Part shown: in pieces, positions 9,685 to 18,776 of the stretch
How the letters are laid out: the number at the start of each line of letters is the position of its first letter
How positions within the stretch are numbered: the stretch's first letter is position 1
NCBI GenBank assembly: GCA_027577595.1
Contig: JANBRJ010000008.1
Location: 1 to 64,000, forward strand
Direction of reading: 5' to 3'
DNA length: 64,000 nt
Source of the DNA: Coemansia sp. RSA 487
Taxonomy: Eukaryota > Kickxellomycota > Kickxellomycetes > Kickxellales > Kickxellaceae
Translations under genes and position numbers: made by a program
The notes under the pieces: generated by a model
Seen by the model: only the letters and a program-made list of their open reading frames with translations
Databases searched by the model: none
Told to the model about the DNA's origin: nothing

Positions 9685-10716
9685 CTAAGAGCTGCCTCCG
9701 GTTTTTAGCTTGTTAAAGGCATTGCCAGTTGCTTCTGAGGCATACTTGTCGACGCATCCCTTTGTTGCATCGGCAGTACATGCGCCAACAATATACAGAT
9801 CCTTTCCCTCTGGACCAGCAAACTCCAGGTTACCTACGCCAGTGATTGATGCGGCCTCGATATAAGCCAGTAGCTCACCCGACGGAGAGAGCTTGGCCAC
9901 CTTGCCCAGACCATTCCTGGTCACGTAGAGGTTGCCAAGGGTGTCGGTGCGCATTCCGTCAATGTCGGTTGCCGCAGTGTTATCTAGCTTCGCAAAGTCA
10001 GCAAAGGTGCGCTTGTTGCTGATCGTGCCCTCCTTGGGGTCAAGGTCGAAGGCATAGATGACGTTGGAGACAACAACGCTGCCCTTGTTGGCCGCCTCCG
10101 AGAGGTACAGAGTCTTTTCGTCGGGGCTGACTTCGATTCCGTTGGTGCGGTAGAAGTCGCCGAGCTTCTTTGCAGTGCCCTTTGAGTCGCATGTCCACAG
10201 GTCGCCGTCACCGATGACAGAGTCGGCTGTGTATTTCATTCCCGACAGAAAGAGCCTGCCAGTCGAGGGTGCGATTGCAAGGTCGTTAGGCTGCAGGATA
10301 CTTGCGTTCTGGCAGAAAGTCTCGGCGTGCATGGAACCACACTTGTTCTCAAGACTTTGCACGCGTATCACCCGTTTGTTAGCCGCGTCGCCTAGATATG
10401 CCTCCTGGGCACCCTGGCTGTTTATATTGAAGCGGATTGCATTGAACCATGTGCTTGCGTCCGCCTTATCGTCGAAAAACACAGACTGCTCTGTGTATGC
10501 CTTTCCGGTCGCGGTCTTGGCGCTGTTGTAGTGGACGGCATAAAAGTTGCCATCCTTGTCGACAGCTGCACCTTCAATCAAGTTGCCAAAGTTGGTGTTT
10601 TTCGCAGTGAGATAGGGCTCTGCCTTATAAACGGGAACGTTTCCACCAGAGGCTTCGGCGGCAACAGTGCTGCTAGCAAGCAAAGCTGCGAGAACTGCAA
10701 GAATACTGGTCTTCAT
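9685..10716 (-). CDS. Secreted SMP-30/gluconolactonase-like beta-propeller protein
   Basis: Probably a secreted six-bladed beta-propeller of the SMP-30/gluconolactonase/LRE-like superfamily. These are calcium-dependent lactonases or related hydrolases, and the substrate here cannot be told. A cleavable signal peptide is plain (MKTSILAVLAALLASSTVAAEA). Propeller blade motifs repeat through the chain: EGAAVDKDGNFYAVHY, PNDLAIAPSTGRLFLSG, TNGIEVSPDEKTLYLSEA and DIDGMRTDTLGNLYVTRNGLGKVAKLSPSGELL. The Asn/Asp in TNGIEVSPD and DIDGMRTD occupy positions that bind metal in the family. 343 residues, complete, intronless. The C-terminal Cys pairs (GACTADATKGCVDKY) suggest disulphides, in line with export. 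Confidence 0.82.
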   Translation of the reverse strand: MKTSILAVLAALLASSTVAAEASGGNVPVYKAEPYLTAKNTNFGNLIEGAAVDKDGNFYAVHYNSAKTATGKAYTEQSVFFDDKADASTWFNAIRFNINSQGAQEAYLGDAANKRVIRVQSLENKCGSMHAETFCQNASILQPNDLAIAPSTGRLFLSGMKYTADSVIGDGDLWTCDSKGTAKKLGDFYRTNGIEVSPDEKTLYLSEAANKGSVVVSNVIYAFDLDPKEGTISNKRTFADFAKLDNTAATDIDGMRTDTLGNLYVTRNGLGKVAKLSPSGELLAYIEAASITGVGNLEFAGPEGKDLYIVGACTADATKGCVDKYASEATGNAFNKLKTGGSS

Positions 10717-11331
10717 TTGGATATGTAGTGAGCGCGTATTTGCGAAGAAAAACGTATTTGTCTTGAGAAGAAGGGAAAAGAAGCAAAATGCTAATGTGGC
10801 GAAAATATGGAAGTTTAGGGAGGAGGCTGTGCCATGGCATATTTATATCTGCTTATTTGGAAGGATATTCTTGCAGACTACTTTAAATGAATGTGTGTTT
10901 GTAAACCACATGTCTGAAACAGTCTATATGCACGGAAATTTCTCTAGAAAAACCACGCGGTTTCCATTGCCAAGGTTTTGACATCCGACTCATGTGAGTT
11001 TACGGAAAATACAAACATAAAAATATATTTGACCATACGGATATAACGAGAAACGAGGTAGTTGAAAAAGAGAAAGGAAAAGGGAGAAGAGGGAGGAAGA
11101 AAGCAGCAGTGGAGAAGGCGGATTTGCACAAAGAACCGACTTCCTTCTCCACAGTGGAAGAGCGACAAAGCATAGGAGGGATATGGAGGAGCTGCTGGAA
11201 CCAGGCATTCCAGAGCGAGAGCAGGTCATATGGACTCTATCTCCTGAAAACAGAAAACAAAGTGGCTGTTTACATTTGACATCAACTTAGTGGTGGTCCC
11301 ACAGCACAAAGCAGCGGGAGGGGAGGGCATG
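10717..11331. other. Intergenic spacer
   Basis: Promoter side of the secreted propeller gene and 3' flank of the STS1/Cut8-like gene. Purine-rich and A/T-rich tracts but no supported gene, repeat or RNA. Confidence 0.4.
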
Positions 11332-12579
11332 TCACAAGTCTGCAAGCAGTGGTGGTGGCAATCTGCTGCCAGAGCTCCCTCTGCTGCAGTATTGGCCAAA
11401 GCTGCGCTGGAAGCCCTTGATGGCTGGCTGAAAAAGCAAGGGCTCGCCGCAGTTTGAGCCGAAATGCTCCAGCTGCTGCGCCCATTGCAGAAGCATATCT
11501 CGCCCGACAAGATGGCCCTCTTCTGTCCATCGCGAGGTAGCCATGGTAGCGCGTAGCCATCCATCTGCCAAAAGTCGTAGAGTCTCACGCTTTATGTCGT
11601 TGTTCTCTATTTTGTCCCACTTCGGCATGCGCACTGCAACGTCGGTTGCTTGGGTCAAAAGGTCAAACCATTCTGCTGGATGCGAAAGCGCATTAGCTGG
11701 CTGCTCAAGACAGTCGGTCCGGCTATCTTTGGTGGCATTTTCGCTACTGCTAACAAGTCCGTAGTGCGTAAAATGGTCTAAATACATGACGATGGTGTCT
11801 CGGAGTTCTTCGAGCGCAGGCTTGACACGGTGGTATGTGTAGTCGTCCGACACGGTTCCCGCTTTGTTGTATGGAAAGGCGGCCTGTAGTCGGCGTTCGA
11901 GTCGTGCAAGCTGCCTGCACGCCGAGTTCACCGTTGGCTTTGGAACAAGCTGGCGAACCTGAGACGCCAAGCCGGGGTTTTGTGATATCAGGGAATCGAG
12001 GAGGGAACGCAGGTCTTTATCTTCAAGTGGCTCCAGCAGCTTGTCGAGGGAAACCTCGTTGGGCATTGTGGCATCCATCATACGAGTTCGCTTGCGTCCA
12101 TCAACATAGCTACTGGCTGCCATACGACTACCACTAGCATTTGCAAAATGGACTCCATACTGGCGCCTGCCAAACGAAGCGCTATTGATGACAGCAGCAA
12201 CGGAATTTTCGCTGTCCGGCACCAAACGACGGGCCTCGCTTACCGTGCGGAATTTGCGAGCAGCTGGTTCGGGTGTTGGCGACGGGCTGTCCATACTTTC
12301 GTCCTCGCTGCTAGCCTTTCTTTTCTGTCGGCGGCTTGTGGGCTCGTACATGGAGTGCGGGTCATCTAGGTGGCTGCTGCTGCCAAACGAAGAAAGCATG
12401 CTGTTGTTTACTGGATTGCCCAGCATGGAGCTCTGCCCAAAGCCCAGGCCACAGTTGATGTCTCCATTGATACGGGTCGATGCCCGCGCAGCACCCCAGG
12501 CCGTACCGTTGAATCCGGAATGAGAGCTAAATGTGGCTGCCAGAGCAGAAGAATTCCAATAATGGGCTTGCTGCGACAT
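11332..12579 (-). CDS. STS1: Nuclear proteasome tethering factor Sts1/Cut8
   Basis: Sts1/Cut8 anchors the 26S proteasome to the nucleus or nuclear envelope and is needed for timely securin and cyclin destruction. The Cut8 core starts near LDKLLEPLEDKDLRSLLDSLISQNPGLASQVRQLVPKPTV, followed by the helical bundle with LERRLQAAFPYNK, YTYHRVKPALEELRDTIVMYLDHFT and HPAEWFDLLTQATDVAVRMPKW, all close to the family pattern. The N-terminal 100 residues are polar with a basic cluster (RRQKRKASSEDE) that fits a nuclear localisation signal. 415 residues, longer than S. pombe Cut8 (262) and yeast Sts1 (319), the excess being in the N-terminus and a Ser/Asn insertion after the bundle. Intronless. Fits functionally with the CDC20-like gene elsewhere in the window. 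Confidence 0.9.
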   Translation of the reverse strand: MSQQAHYWNSSALAATFSSHSGFNGTAWGAARASTRINGDINCGLGFGQSSMLGNPVNNSMLSSFGSSSHLDDPHSMYEPTSRRQKRKASSEDESMDSPSPTPEPAARKFRTVSEARRLVPDSENSVAAVINSASFGRRQYGVHFANASGSRMAASSYVDGRKRTRMMDATMPNEVSLDKLLEPLEDKDLRSLLDSLISQNPGLASQVRQLVPKPTVNSACRQLARLERRLQAAFPYNKAGTVSDDYTYHRVKPALEELRDTIVMYLDHFTHYGLVSSSENATKDSRTDCLEQPANALSHPAEWFDLLTQATDVAVRMPKWDKIENNDIKRETLRLLADGWLRATMATSRWTEEGHLVGRDMLLQWAQQLEHFGSNCGEPLLFQPAIKGFQRSFGQYCSRGSSGSRLPPPLLADL

Positions 12580-13036
12580 TGCACCAAAATATGGATTGTA
12601 AAAAAAGCTTGTGAAATTAAACTAATGCACAAGAGACAAAATGTCACCCGTACAAAAACAAGTCTATTAACGTTTGAAAATACAAAGGAAAGGAAAAGAA
12701 AAGAATAAAGTGAATTAATGTGGGTAGCAAGGGAAAAAAAAAAAGAAAGAAAAGCAAAAAAGCGAAAAAGCGAAAAGGCTGAAAAATATCTTTTTCCCCT
12801 TTTCCATCACAGATCCGAAACTCGCCCCAGCCTGTAAAGGTCTTTTTGACAAGCTGGTTACGCAAGCACTGTATCTTTTTTGCTTAAACAAGTTACTGTA
12901 AATTATCATATGTTTATGCTCTAGCTAGTACGGACTGTTCAGCACCAGACACAACAGCCACTAGCGAACGGTAGGGACTGTAACAACATATCGACGGAAT
13001 AGGGAAGAATGAGCATATGCCCTCCGACACTGCCTG
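12580..13036. other. Intergenic spacer
   Basis: Promoter of the STS1/Cut8-like gene and 3' flank of the molybdate-transporter gene. It contains a long purine-rich tract near 12730-12785. No gene or RNA supported. Confidence 0.4.
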
Positions 13037-14605
13037 CTAGCAGCAGTTCTCCTCCATTGCATCCTTGGCCTTGCCAACACGTCTGTGCTCGCTGTTCATG
13101 TTGGTTACTCCGTTGTCTTCAATATCGCTATCGAAATTACCAGACCTGGCTCCCGAGCCATAGCAGCCACCGCCTTCAGCAGAGCTTGTCACTGCCGTTG
13201 TTATTTTGACAGAGTCCTTACTGAGATTGGGTGCCTCCTGTCTACTGTCTGTGGGGAGCAGCGTACTGGCTGCCCGGCTTTCGTCGCTGCCTCTGAGCCA
13301 CCGATGCATCCAGAATATAAGCGCCGTCACCATGCCAACAATGAACCCCAGCCCGTCGTGCGAAAAGCCTACCAGCGCCGCAGAAGTCGATAGGAGCACC
13401 ACAAAATCCTGCTTGCGGCGGTACTCGTTATGTGGGAACTGCGTGAAATTGCGAGCCACAAGCCCGAGCTCGATTGAGGCCATAAACAGCATGACGCCGA
13501 GAAAAGAGTTAGGGAACCACTTGAGTATAGCTAGCAGCGACTCACCGAAAACGATGCCAATAATGATCTTGACGACACCCAAAAAGTACAGCGAAAGCTC
13601 TGTGCGTGCGCCAAAAAAGTACTGCCCAGCTAGTCCTCCGCTGCCATGACAAAATGGCATTGATCCAAGAAAACAACCAACTAGATTCATGGCTCCGATT
13701 GACATTGTTATGTGTGTCATCGACGGATCATATCCCGGAAACAGCTCGCGCGCCAGTGCAGCAAGCGCGACAACCGAATTGAGAAGCGTCAGGGGAAGCT
13801 GGCCAAGCCCAGCGGACAGAAACCCTGTGCGGAACTCTTTTGCCGTGGGAACCACTGTGTGCACAAAGTGTGCGCCTGGATGGACCTGGTCAAACTGGTG
13901 GTGAGTCCCAGTCTGGGCGAGCGCAAACGCAAGACCAAGCATGAATATCAACAAAGCTACCGGAACGCGTCTGCGCTCGTAGACAAAGAGTACAAGCAAA
14001 AACGACGAGCATGCCCACCACAAGTTGTCGCTCCAAATGATGCTGTCACCCCAGAACGATGCGTTCTTCTTGACAAGTGCAACACCCTTCTTACAAAGCT
14101 GGAAGCAAGTTCCCAGCTGTAGACCTTTGACTACAGGAAGCGGCACAAACCGAGTGACTAGCCAGATCAGCCGCGAGAGGCCAAGAAATAGCACAATTGC
14201 CGATACTCCCAGACCCGCGCCTGCGAGCTCTCCTGGCGTAAAGCTATTTGTCAGTGCAATGGCCGCAATCGATTTCATGGGCTGTACGCACATAGGGATT
14301 CCATAAAAGAAGCCGGTGAGTATGTTCCACAAGCCACCAAAAAACAGCGATGCAGTCAGACTGGCCGAGCCCTGAATCGTCATCGAGATAAGGATTGGGA
14401 TCAGTGTGCCGATGTCGCCCAGTGACCCGCTAAACTCTCGCAACGTAAAGTGATCGCGCATGCGCCTAGCACGGCCCTTTATATCCCAGAATGGCGGTAC
14501 TGGATTGGAAGGCAGGCTTGTCTCATCCGCGCTGGCTGCCCACTTATCCTCCTTCAGGAAAGCGACAACCTGCTCGCGTGTTGGCAGCCTTAGCTGACGG
14601 AGCAT
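13037..14605 (-). CDS. MOT1-type molybdate transporter (SulP-related)
   Basis: A multi-span transporter of the MOT1 molybdate family, a branch of the sulfate permease (SulP) fold without the STAS domain. Visible family blocks: FSGSLGDIGTLIPILISM at the first span, GLWNILTGFFYGIPMCVQPMKSIAAIAL, the next spans with SAIVLFLGLSRLIWLVTRF, then LPVVKGLQLGTCFQLCKKG. A later block, MNLVGCFLGSMPFCHGSGGLAGQY, holds the PxCHGxGGL motif typical of these transporters. About ten hydrophobic segments are present, ending near VGFSHDGLGFIVGMVTALIFW. The last 90 residues are polar, Ser-rich and likely cytosolic. 522 residues, complete, intronless. Molybdate as substrate follows from family membership; plasma membrane versus vacuole cannot be told. 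Confidence 0.9.
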   Translation of the reverse strand: MLRQLRLPTREQVVAFLKEDKWAASADETSLPSNPVPPFWDIKGRARRMRDHFTLREFSGSLGDIGTLIPILISMTIQGSASLTASLFFGGLWNILTGFFYGIPMCVQPMKSIAAIALTNSFTPGELAGAGLGVSAIVLFLGLSRLIWLVTRFVPLPVVKGLQLGTCFQLCKKGVALVKKNASFWGDSIIWSDNLWWACSSFLLVLFVYERRRVPVALLIFMLGLAFALAQTGTHHQFDQVHPGAHFVHTVVPTAKEFRTGFLSAGLGQLPLTLLNSVVALAALARELFPGYDPSMTHITMSIGAMNLVGCFLGSMPFCHGSGGLAGQYFFGARTELSLYFLGVVKIIIGIVFGESLLAILKWFPNSFLGVMLFMASIELGLVARNFTQFPHNEYRRKQDFVVLLSTSAALVGFSHDGLGFIVGMVTALIFWMHRWLRGSDESRAASTLLPTDSRQEAPNLSKDSVKITTAVTSSAEGGGCYGSGARSGNFDSDIEDNGVTNMNSEHRRVGKAKDAMEENCC

Positions 14606-15962
14606 TGTGAAATATCGTGATGTAACGTGTGTTAATTGTCTCCTTATAATATAATTAGGAATAGCCGGGTATCAATACCACCGACAAACAGACAAATAGA
14701 CAGACGACACGCTAGTTAAAGAGAGAGCCTAGCTGGCAAAGGAAAAAGGAAGAGGAAAAGGATATGATGTGCGATCACAAGCAATTGTGGCACATGCCCA
14801 AAGCCCCCTTTCCTTTCTTTTATACACATGAAAAGCTGGCATGCAATATTTAGAAGGGTGTCAGAAAAAAGCTGCTATCACTTTATTATTTCGAATTCTC
14901 CAGAATATCTGCTGATTCATGTATGCGCGGACAACCTACCACACATTCATTAATTTTGCTGGTCCTATGGCTACTGCGCATATGGTGGTGCAAACCACGG
15001 GAAGCCTTGGAATTTAGAAAATTATGCAACGGATGCCAAAGTTGGCCCTGAACGGATTTCTCTCCCGTGTAATTTCTCCGTCCAGATGCTGCATCAAGCC
15101 AATAGTTTTAGTGGCACGCAGCTTGTAACGGTAAATCACATGCCTCTATATGGTTAGCGTTTGCAAAACACCCTTTAAAATAAAAAACAAATATTCAGTC
15201 AACGCAGAAATATACTGGTCGCTGCTGTTTTGCGCATCGGGCTTTGTTTGCAATGACCAGTCGCGATATATTGAATGAGAAGCAACGTGCATCCAGGTTT
15301 TACAATACTCGTCAAGCTTGTATAATTTCTACTGATGAAAACCAAGGAAAGCATTTCACAAACTACTTTATCACATGTATACAACAGGCAAGTCCGTTGG
15401 TTTAGTATCATATTAGCGTGCGGCGAGTGTTCTATATATACCAGTATTTTTACTCGTCGCTTCCATAGTTGTTCACAATAATAGTTCGCTTTGTAAGTCC
15501 GGATGTTTTCAGTTCAGATAAGCACTCCTAAATCTTACTATTATTTCTCCACGTACACACACTAGGTTTACTGTTTTTGCTCGACTGTGCTAATGTACAA
15601 GGCAAAGTATGTGCTAATTTTAACCAAGAATGCAAGAGGAGAACCAACGCGGAGAACAAGCATTGAATGTTTGCTTGTCACAACATTATTGTAGAATACA
15701 TTTTTTGCTCTATCATGATGCTATATTTATCGTCTGAGCAAGAAAATCGCAGTATGTGTTTTATTTGATCCCGCCAACAATGTGCATGAGGAACAACTCT
15801 GGGTTTAAATCGTGCGCCTATTACCAATTCAAACAGTCTATGTTCTACATAGTTTGCGATATCAACCATATTACGTGTGTGATCTGTGTGTCTTCTGTTT
15901 TACTCTATTCTTCCATTTTTCTCATTGCAGCTTTTCATATTCTACACAGAATCCAGATAAAA
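14606..15962. other. AT-rich divergent intergenic region
   Basis: 1.36 kb between divergent transporter and protease genes. A/T-rich with many TATA-like stretches (for instance TTCTATATATACC near 15430). Just before the protease start are two acceptor-like sites (TTTTTCTCATTGCAG and TTCTACACAG), so the protease may have a 5'-UTR intron. No gene or RNA found. Confidence 0.4.
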
Positions 15963-17513
15963 ATGCGTATAGTAGCTATCCTGGCAATGATACCAGCGCT
16001 TGCTAGCCAAGTTTTCGCAAAAAAGAAAGGCTACACATCTGTGAATCTTCAGCGTGGAACAATTTTTGTCCGACATCGCTCGCAAATACACCGCCGCACA
16101 CTTGACAAACATGAGGAGTTTCTTGCACTTTCGCCGGAACACAAGTGGAGCAAACGAATGACACACGATCCATTCATGTACGATCCTACGACAACGCTTT
16201 TCTATGCTGGGCATATTTCACTTGGTACTCCTCCTCAAAAATTTCTTGTCAATTTTGACAGTGGCTCTGCTGATCTCTGGGTTCCCAGCATGCGATGTAA
16301 AAGTCCAACATGCAAGCTCCACGAACAATTCAACTCCGATATGTCTACGACGCGCTGGCCACGCCAGTTCGAACGAGGAAAATCACGACAATCAAGAGTG
16401 CATATTGAGTATGGAACTGGAATGGTTGCCATAGAACCAACACGGGACACGCTCAAATGGGGATCGATTACAGCACAAAACATAACATTTGGCGAGGCGG
16501 TAAAGATGACGTCGGATTTCGATGCCCAGTTTGACGGGTTATTTGGTATGGCATTCCCATCGCTTTCAAGCCCCGGAATGATGCCACCCTTTTTTGCACT
16601 TGCACAGAAGAATCTGCTGAATGCCAACCAGTTCAGCTTTAGCTTAAACGATGACGGTGGGCGTCTGGACATCGGAAGGCCGCCGTATACTGCAGACGAT
16701 TTAGAAGCAACATGGATAAAACTGGTTCAGCCGCACTTTTGGGCTGTAGAAATTAGGGACATTGAGGTATTCACACGCTATCCTACTTCAATTGACATGT
16801 CGCTTAATGCGGATAGTGCTCCAAAGGATTTAGCACCAAAACATAGCCAAAATTTTCATTTGCCGTCACATACGCGTCTGCAGCTAAAAACCCGAGGTAT
16901 TGGTCTCTTTGACTCTGGAACTACCACAATTCTTTGCCCAGCTTCGATTGCAACATACATAAACCGCATAATTGGAGCATCAGACAACGGACTTCGGGCT
17001 GATTGTGACAAATCGATCACTGGTCCGACATTCCATTTCAAGATCGGAGGCAGGCGGCCAGAAGAAGAGTACACAATCGCTATCGAGCCACACCAGTATA
17101 TTTTGGGCGATGGTACACCATCGCATGGCTGTATGTCTGCTTTCCAACCAGGCGGGCCAAAAAACAAGTGGGTTCTTGGGCTCCCGTTTTTTGCAAACCG
17201 CACACTAACATTTGACATTGACGAAGGGCGGATTGGGTTTCGGCCAATACAAGATCTGGCACAGGAACCAATTATCCACAACAGCATTGTGTATGAAGAT
17301 AATGGAAACGTTCTAGATATTTCACAACATCCCATTCGCGATAAATCCACAGCAGCTGCACGGAACATCTTCAAAAACACATATACTGAAAACCAAGCTG
17401 ATATGGTCGCTCTTGACAATGAAGCACCAACAAAACACCAACAGACAACCTGTGGTCTCATAAGGTGTGTTATCATCTTGATAGCATCGATAATTATTGC
17501 AGATATTCTATGA
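15963..17513 (+). CDS. Secreted pepsin-type aspartic protease (family A1)
   Basis: A secreted acid endopeptidase. A signal peptide (MRIVAILAMIPALASQVFA) is followed by a propeptide of about 60 residues and the mature domain. Both catalytic Asp are present: D99 in FDSGSADLWVPS and D317 in LFDSGTTTILCP. The flap Tyr lies in EYGTG (150) and the body motif DGLFGMAFPS near 191. Insertions after residue 280 add a Lys/Asp-rich loop. The chain ends with a strongly hydrophobic segment (IRCVIILIASIIIADIL), so it may be held at the membrane or carry a GPI signal, as yapsins do. 516 residues from the ATG at 15963; the frame is open further upstream, but only this ATG gives a signal peptide. The gene converges on the chitinase gene. 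Confidence 0.9.
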   Translation: MRIVAILAMIPALASQVFAKKKGYTSVNLQRGTIFVRHRSQIHRRTLDKHEEFLALSPEHKWSKRMTHDPFMYDPTTTLFYAGHISLGTPPQKFLVNFDSGSADLWVPSMRCKSPTCKLHEQFNSDMSTTRWPRQFERGKSRQSRVHIEYGTGMVAIEPTRDTLKWGSITAQNITFGEAVKMTSDFDAQFDGLFGMAFPSLSSPGMMPPFFALAQKNLLNANQFSFSLNDDGGRLDIGRPPYTADDLEATWIKLVQPHFWAVEIRDIEVFTRYPTSIDMSLNADSAPKDLAPKHSQNFHLPSHTRLQLKTRGIGLFDSGTTTILCPASIATYINRIIGASDNGLRADCDKSITGPTFHFKIGGRRPEEEYTIAIEPHQYILGDGTPSHGCMSAFQPGGPKNKWVLGLPFFANRTLTFDIDEGRIGFRPIQDLAQEPIIHNSIVYEDNGNVLDISQHPIRDKSTAAARNIFKNTYTENQADMVALDNEAPTKHQQTTCGLIRCVIILIASIIIADIL

Positions 17514-17624
17514 TGTCTAATTTGCAACAATATTGAAATATATGCGAATGATATAGCAGCATTAAGTACATTAAAAGATATTGAAAGACTTTTCAAACAG
17601 TACGGTATTATGATAGAGGGTAGA

Positions 17625-18776
17625 TTATAATGATGTGACTGTTGTATATGCTGGTGGAGATGAAGCTGTAGCGGGGGCTGACGATGTGCTTGTCTCAGTA
17701 GTTGATGAGGTTGCAGAGCTAGTACTAGCGATAGTGCTAGTGATAGAGCTACTGCTAGTATCTGTCGATGATGGAGTGGATCCACACTTCATGTTGCTCT
17801 TGACCCAGCTTGACAGTTTCTGCACATACTCTTGATTGTTTGTATACCATGATGCATCCCACAGCATAATGCCACCAAATGTAGACGGATAACTAGTGTA
17901 GAGCTTTGTGAGGTCTGTCTGCAATGTTGACAAATCCAAGTATCCATTTCCGGCTGCTCCTGTACCAGCAGGCAACCCGACATACATCTTGGAGTTAGGA
18001 TTTGAATTCGCACTCGTCAGTTTATCCCAACTAGCGTAGTCAAAGTTCCACTTGCTGTCGATGTTTGCAAGATTGCATGGATTGTTGTAGAACTGCACAT
18101 AGTCGTTATCGATCCATGCACCACTTGAAAGAGTGCTGCCGAGGTTTGCATCTGGATACACGCATTGTGGTGCTGTTGAAATGATGTACTGCTTGGATGC
18201 ACCTTGGAAGTGCGAACGCAGCTGGTTGATAAATGCAGGATACCCAGTATGTTCGCCCGACTCGATATCCAGATCAACGCCATCCAGAACGGCATCGTCG
18301 TAGGGGCGATATTCAGCTGACCCACCAAGAAACATATTCCAAACAGTATCAGCGAATGACTTGCCATCCGCGTCGGAGCTGAGACCATATGTGTAGATGT
18401 TGCCTCCGCCAAGTGAGAGCACAATCTTCTTACCGCTGGCTTGACAGGTCTTGATGTCCTTGCCTATATCAGGACAGTGCAATGTGTTTGTGCCGTTAAA
18501 GACAGTCTCACAGTGGAACGCGTGGTTGAGCACAGGTAGGCCAGTCAAGTTGAAGTTGGTGAGGAACGAAATGTTGATTATATCGAAGGTGCTGTCCTGG
18601 CAGTATGACGCAAGTGGTTTTTCCCAATTGTCAGGTTCATTGAGATGTCCTCCGCCCCAAGAGTTCTGTCCCCAGTATGTGACGACGTTATTGGAGCATG
18701 TCGAATCATAATCGGCCAGTACGCTGGTAATAAGTAGAATGCTTGAAAGTAGGATAGTGCGCATGTTTGAGTACAT
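17625..18776 (-). CDS. Secreted class III chitinase, GH18 (Cts1-type)
   Basis: An endochitinase that cuts chitin, most likely for cell-wall remodelling or separation. Signal peptide near residues 5-21 (MRTILLSSILLITSVLA). The GH18 barrel starts VVTYWGQNSWGG, has the SLGGG strand at 121, and the catalytic DxxDxDxE at 165-172 in DGVDLDIESG, all key residues kept. The product-side strands YVQFYNNPC, MYVGLPAG and GGIMLWDASW are present. A Ser/Thr-rich tail (from about 334) would be O-glycosylated; no chitin-binding domain follows it. 383 residues; either of two nearby ATGs (18776, 18764) could serve. Its 3' end faces the protease gene with 111 bases between stops. Confidence 0.94.
   Translation of the reverse strand: MYSNMRTILLSSILLITSVLADYDSTCSNNVVTYWGQNSWGGGHLNEPDNWEKPLASYCQDSTFDIINISFLTNFNLTGLPVLNHAFHCETVFNGTNTLHCPDIGKDIKTCQASGKKIVLSLGGGNIYTYGLSSDADGKSFADTVWNMFLGGSAEYRPYDDAVLDGVDLDIESGEHTGYPAFINQLRSHFQGASKQYIISTAPQCVYPDANLGSTLSSGAWIDNDYVQFYNNPCNLANIDSKWNFDYASWDKLTSANSNPNSKMYVGLPAGTGAAGNGYLDLSTLQTDLTKLYTSYPSTFGGIMLWDASWYTNNQEYVQKLSSWVKSNMKCGSTPSSTDTSSSSITSTIASTSSATSSTTETSTSSAPATASSPPAYTTVTSL

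Noticed and set aside
15400-15460. TTGGTTTAGTATCATATTAGCG resembling a tRNA D-arm
   Set aside because: No T-arm with GGTTC follows at the required distance.
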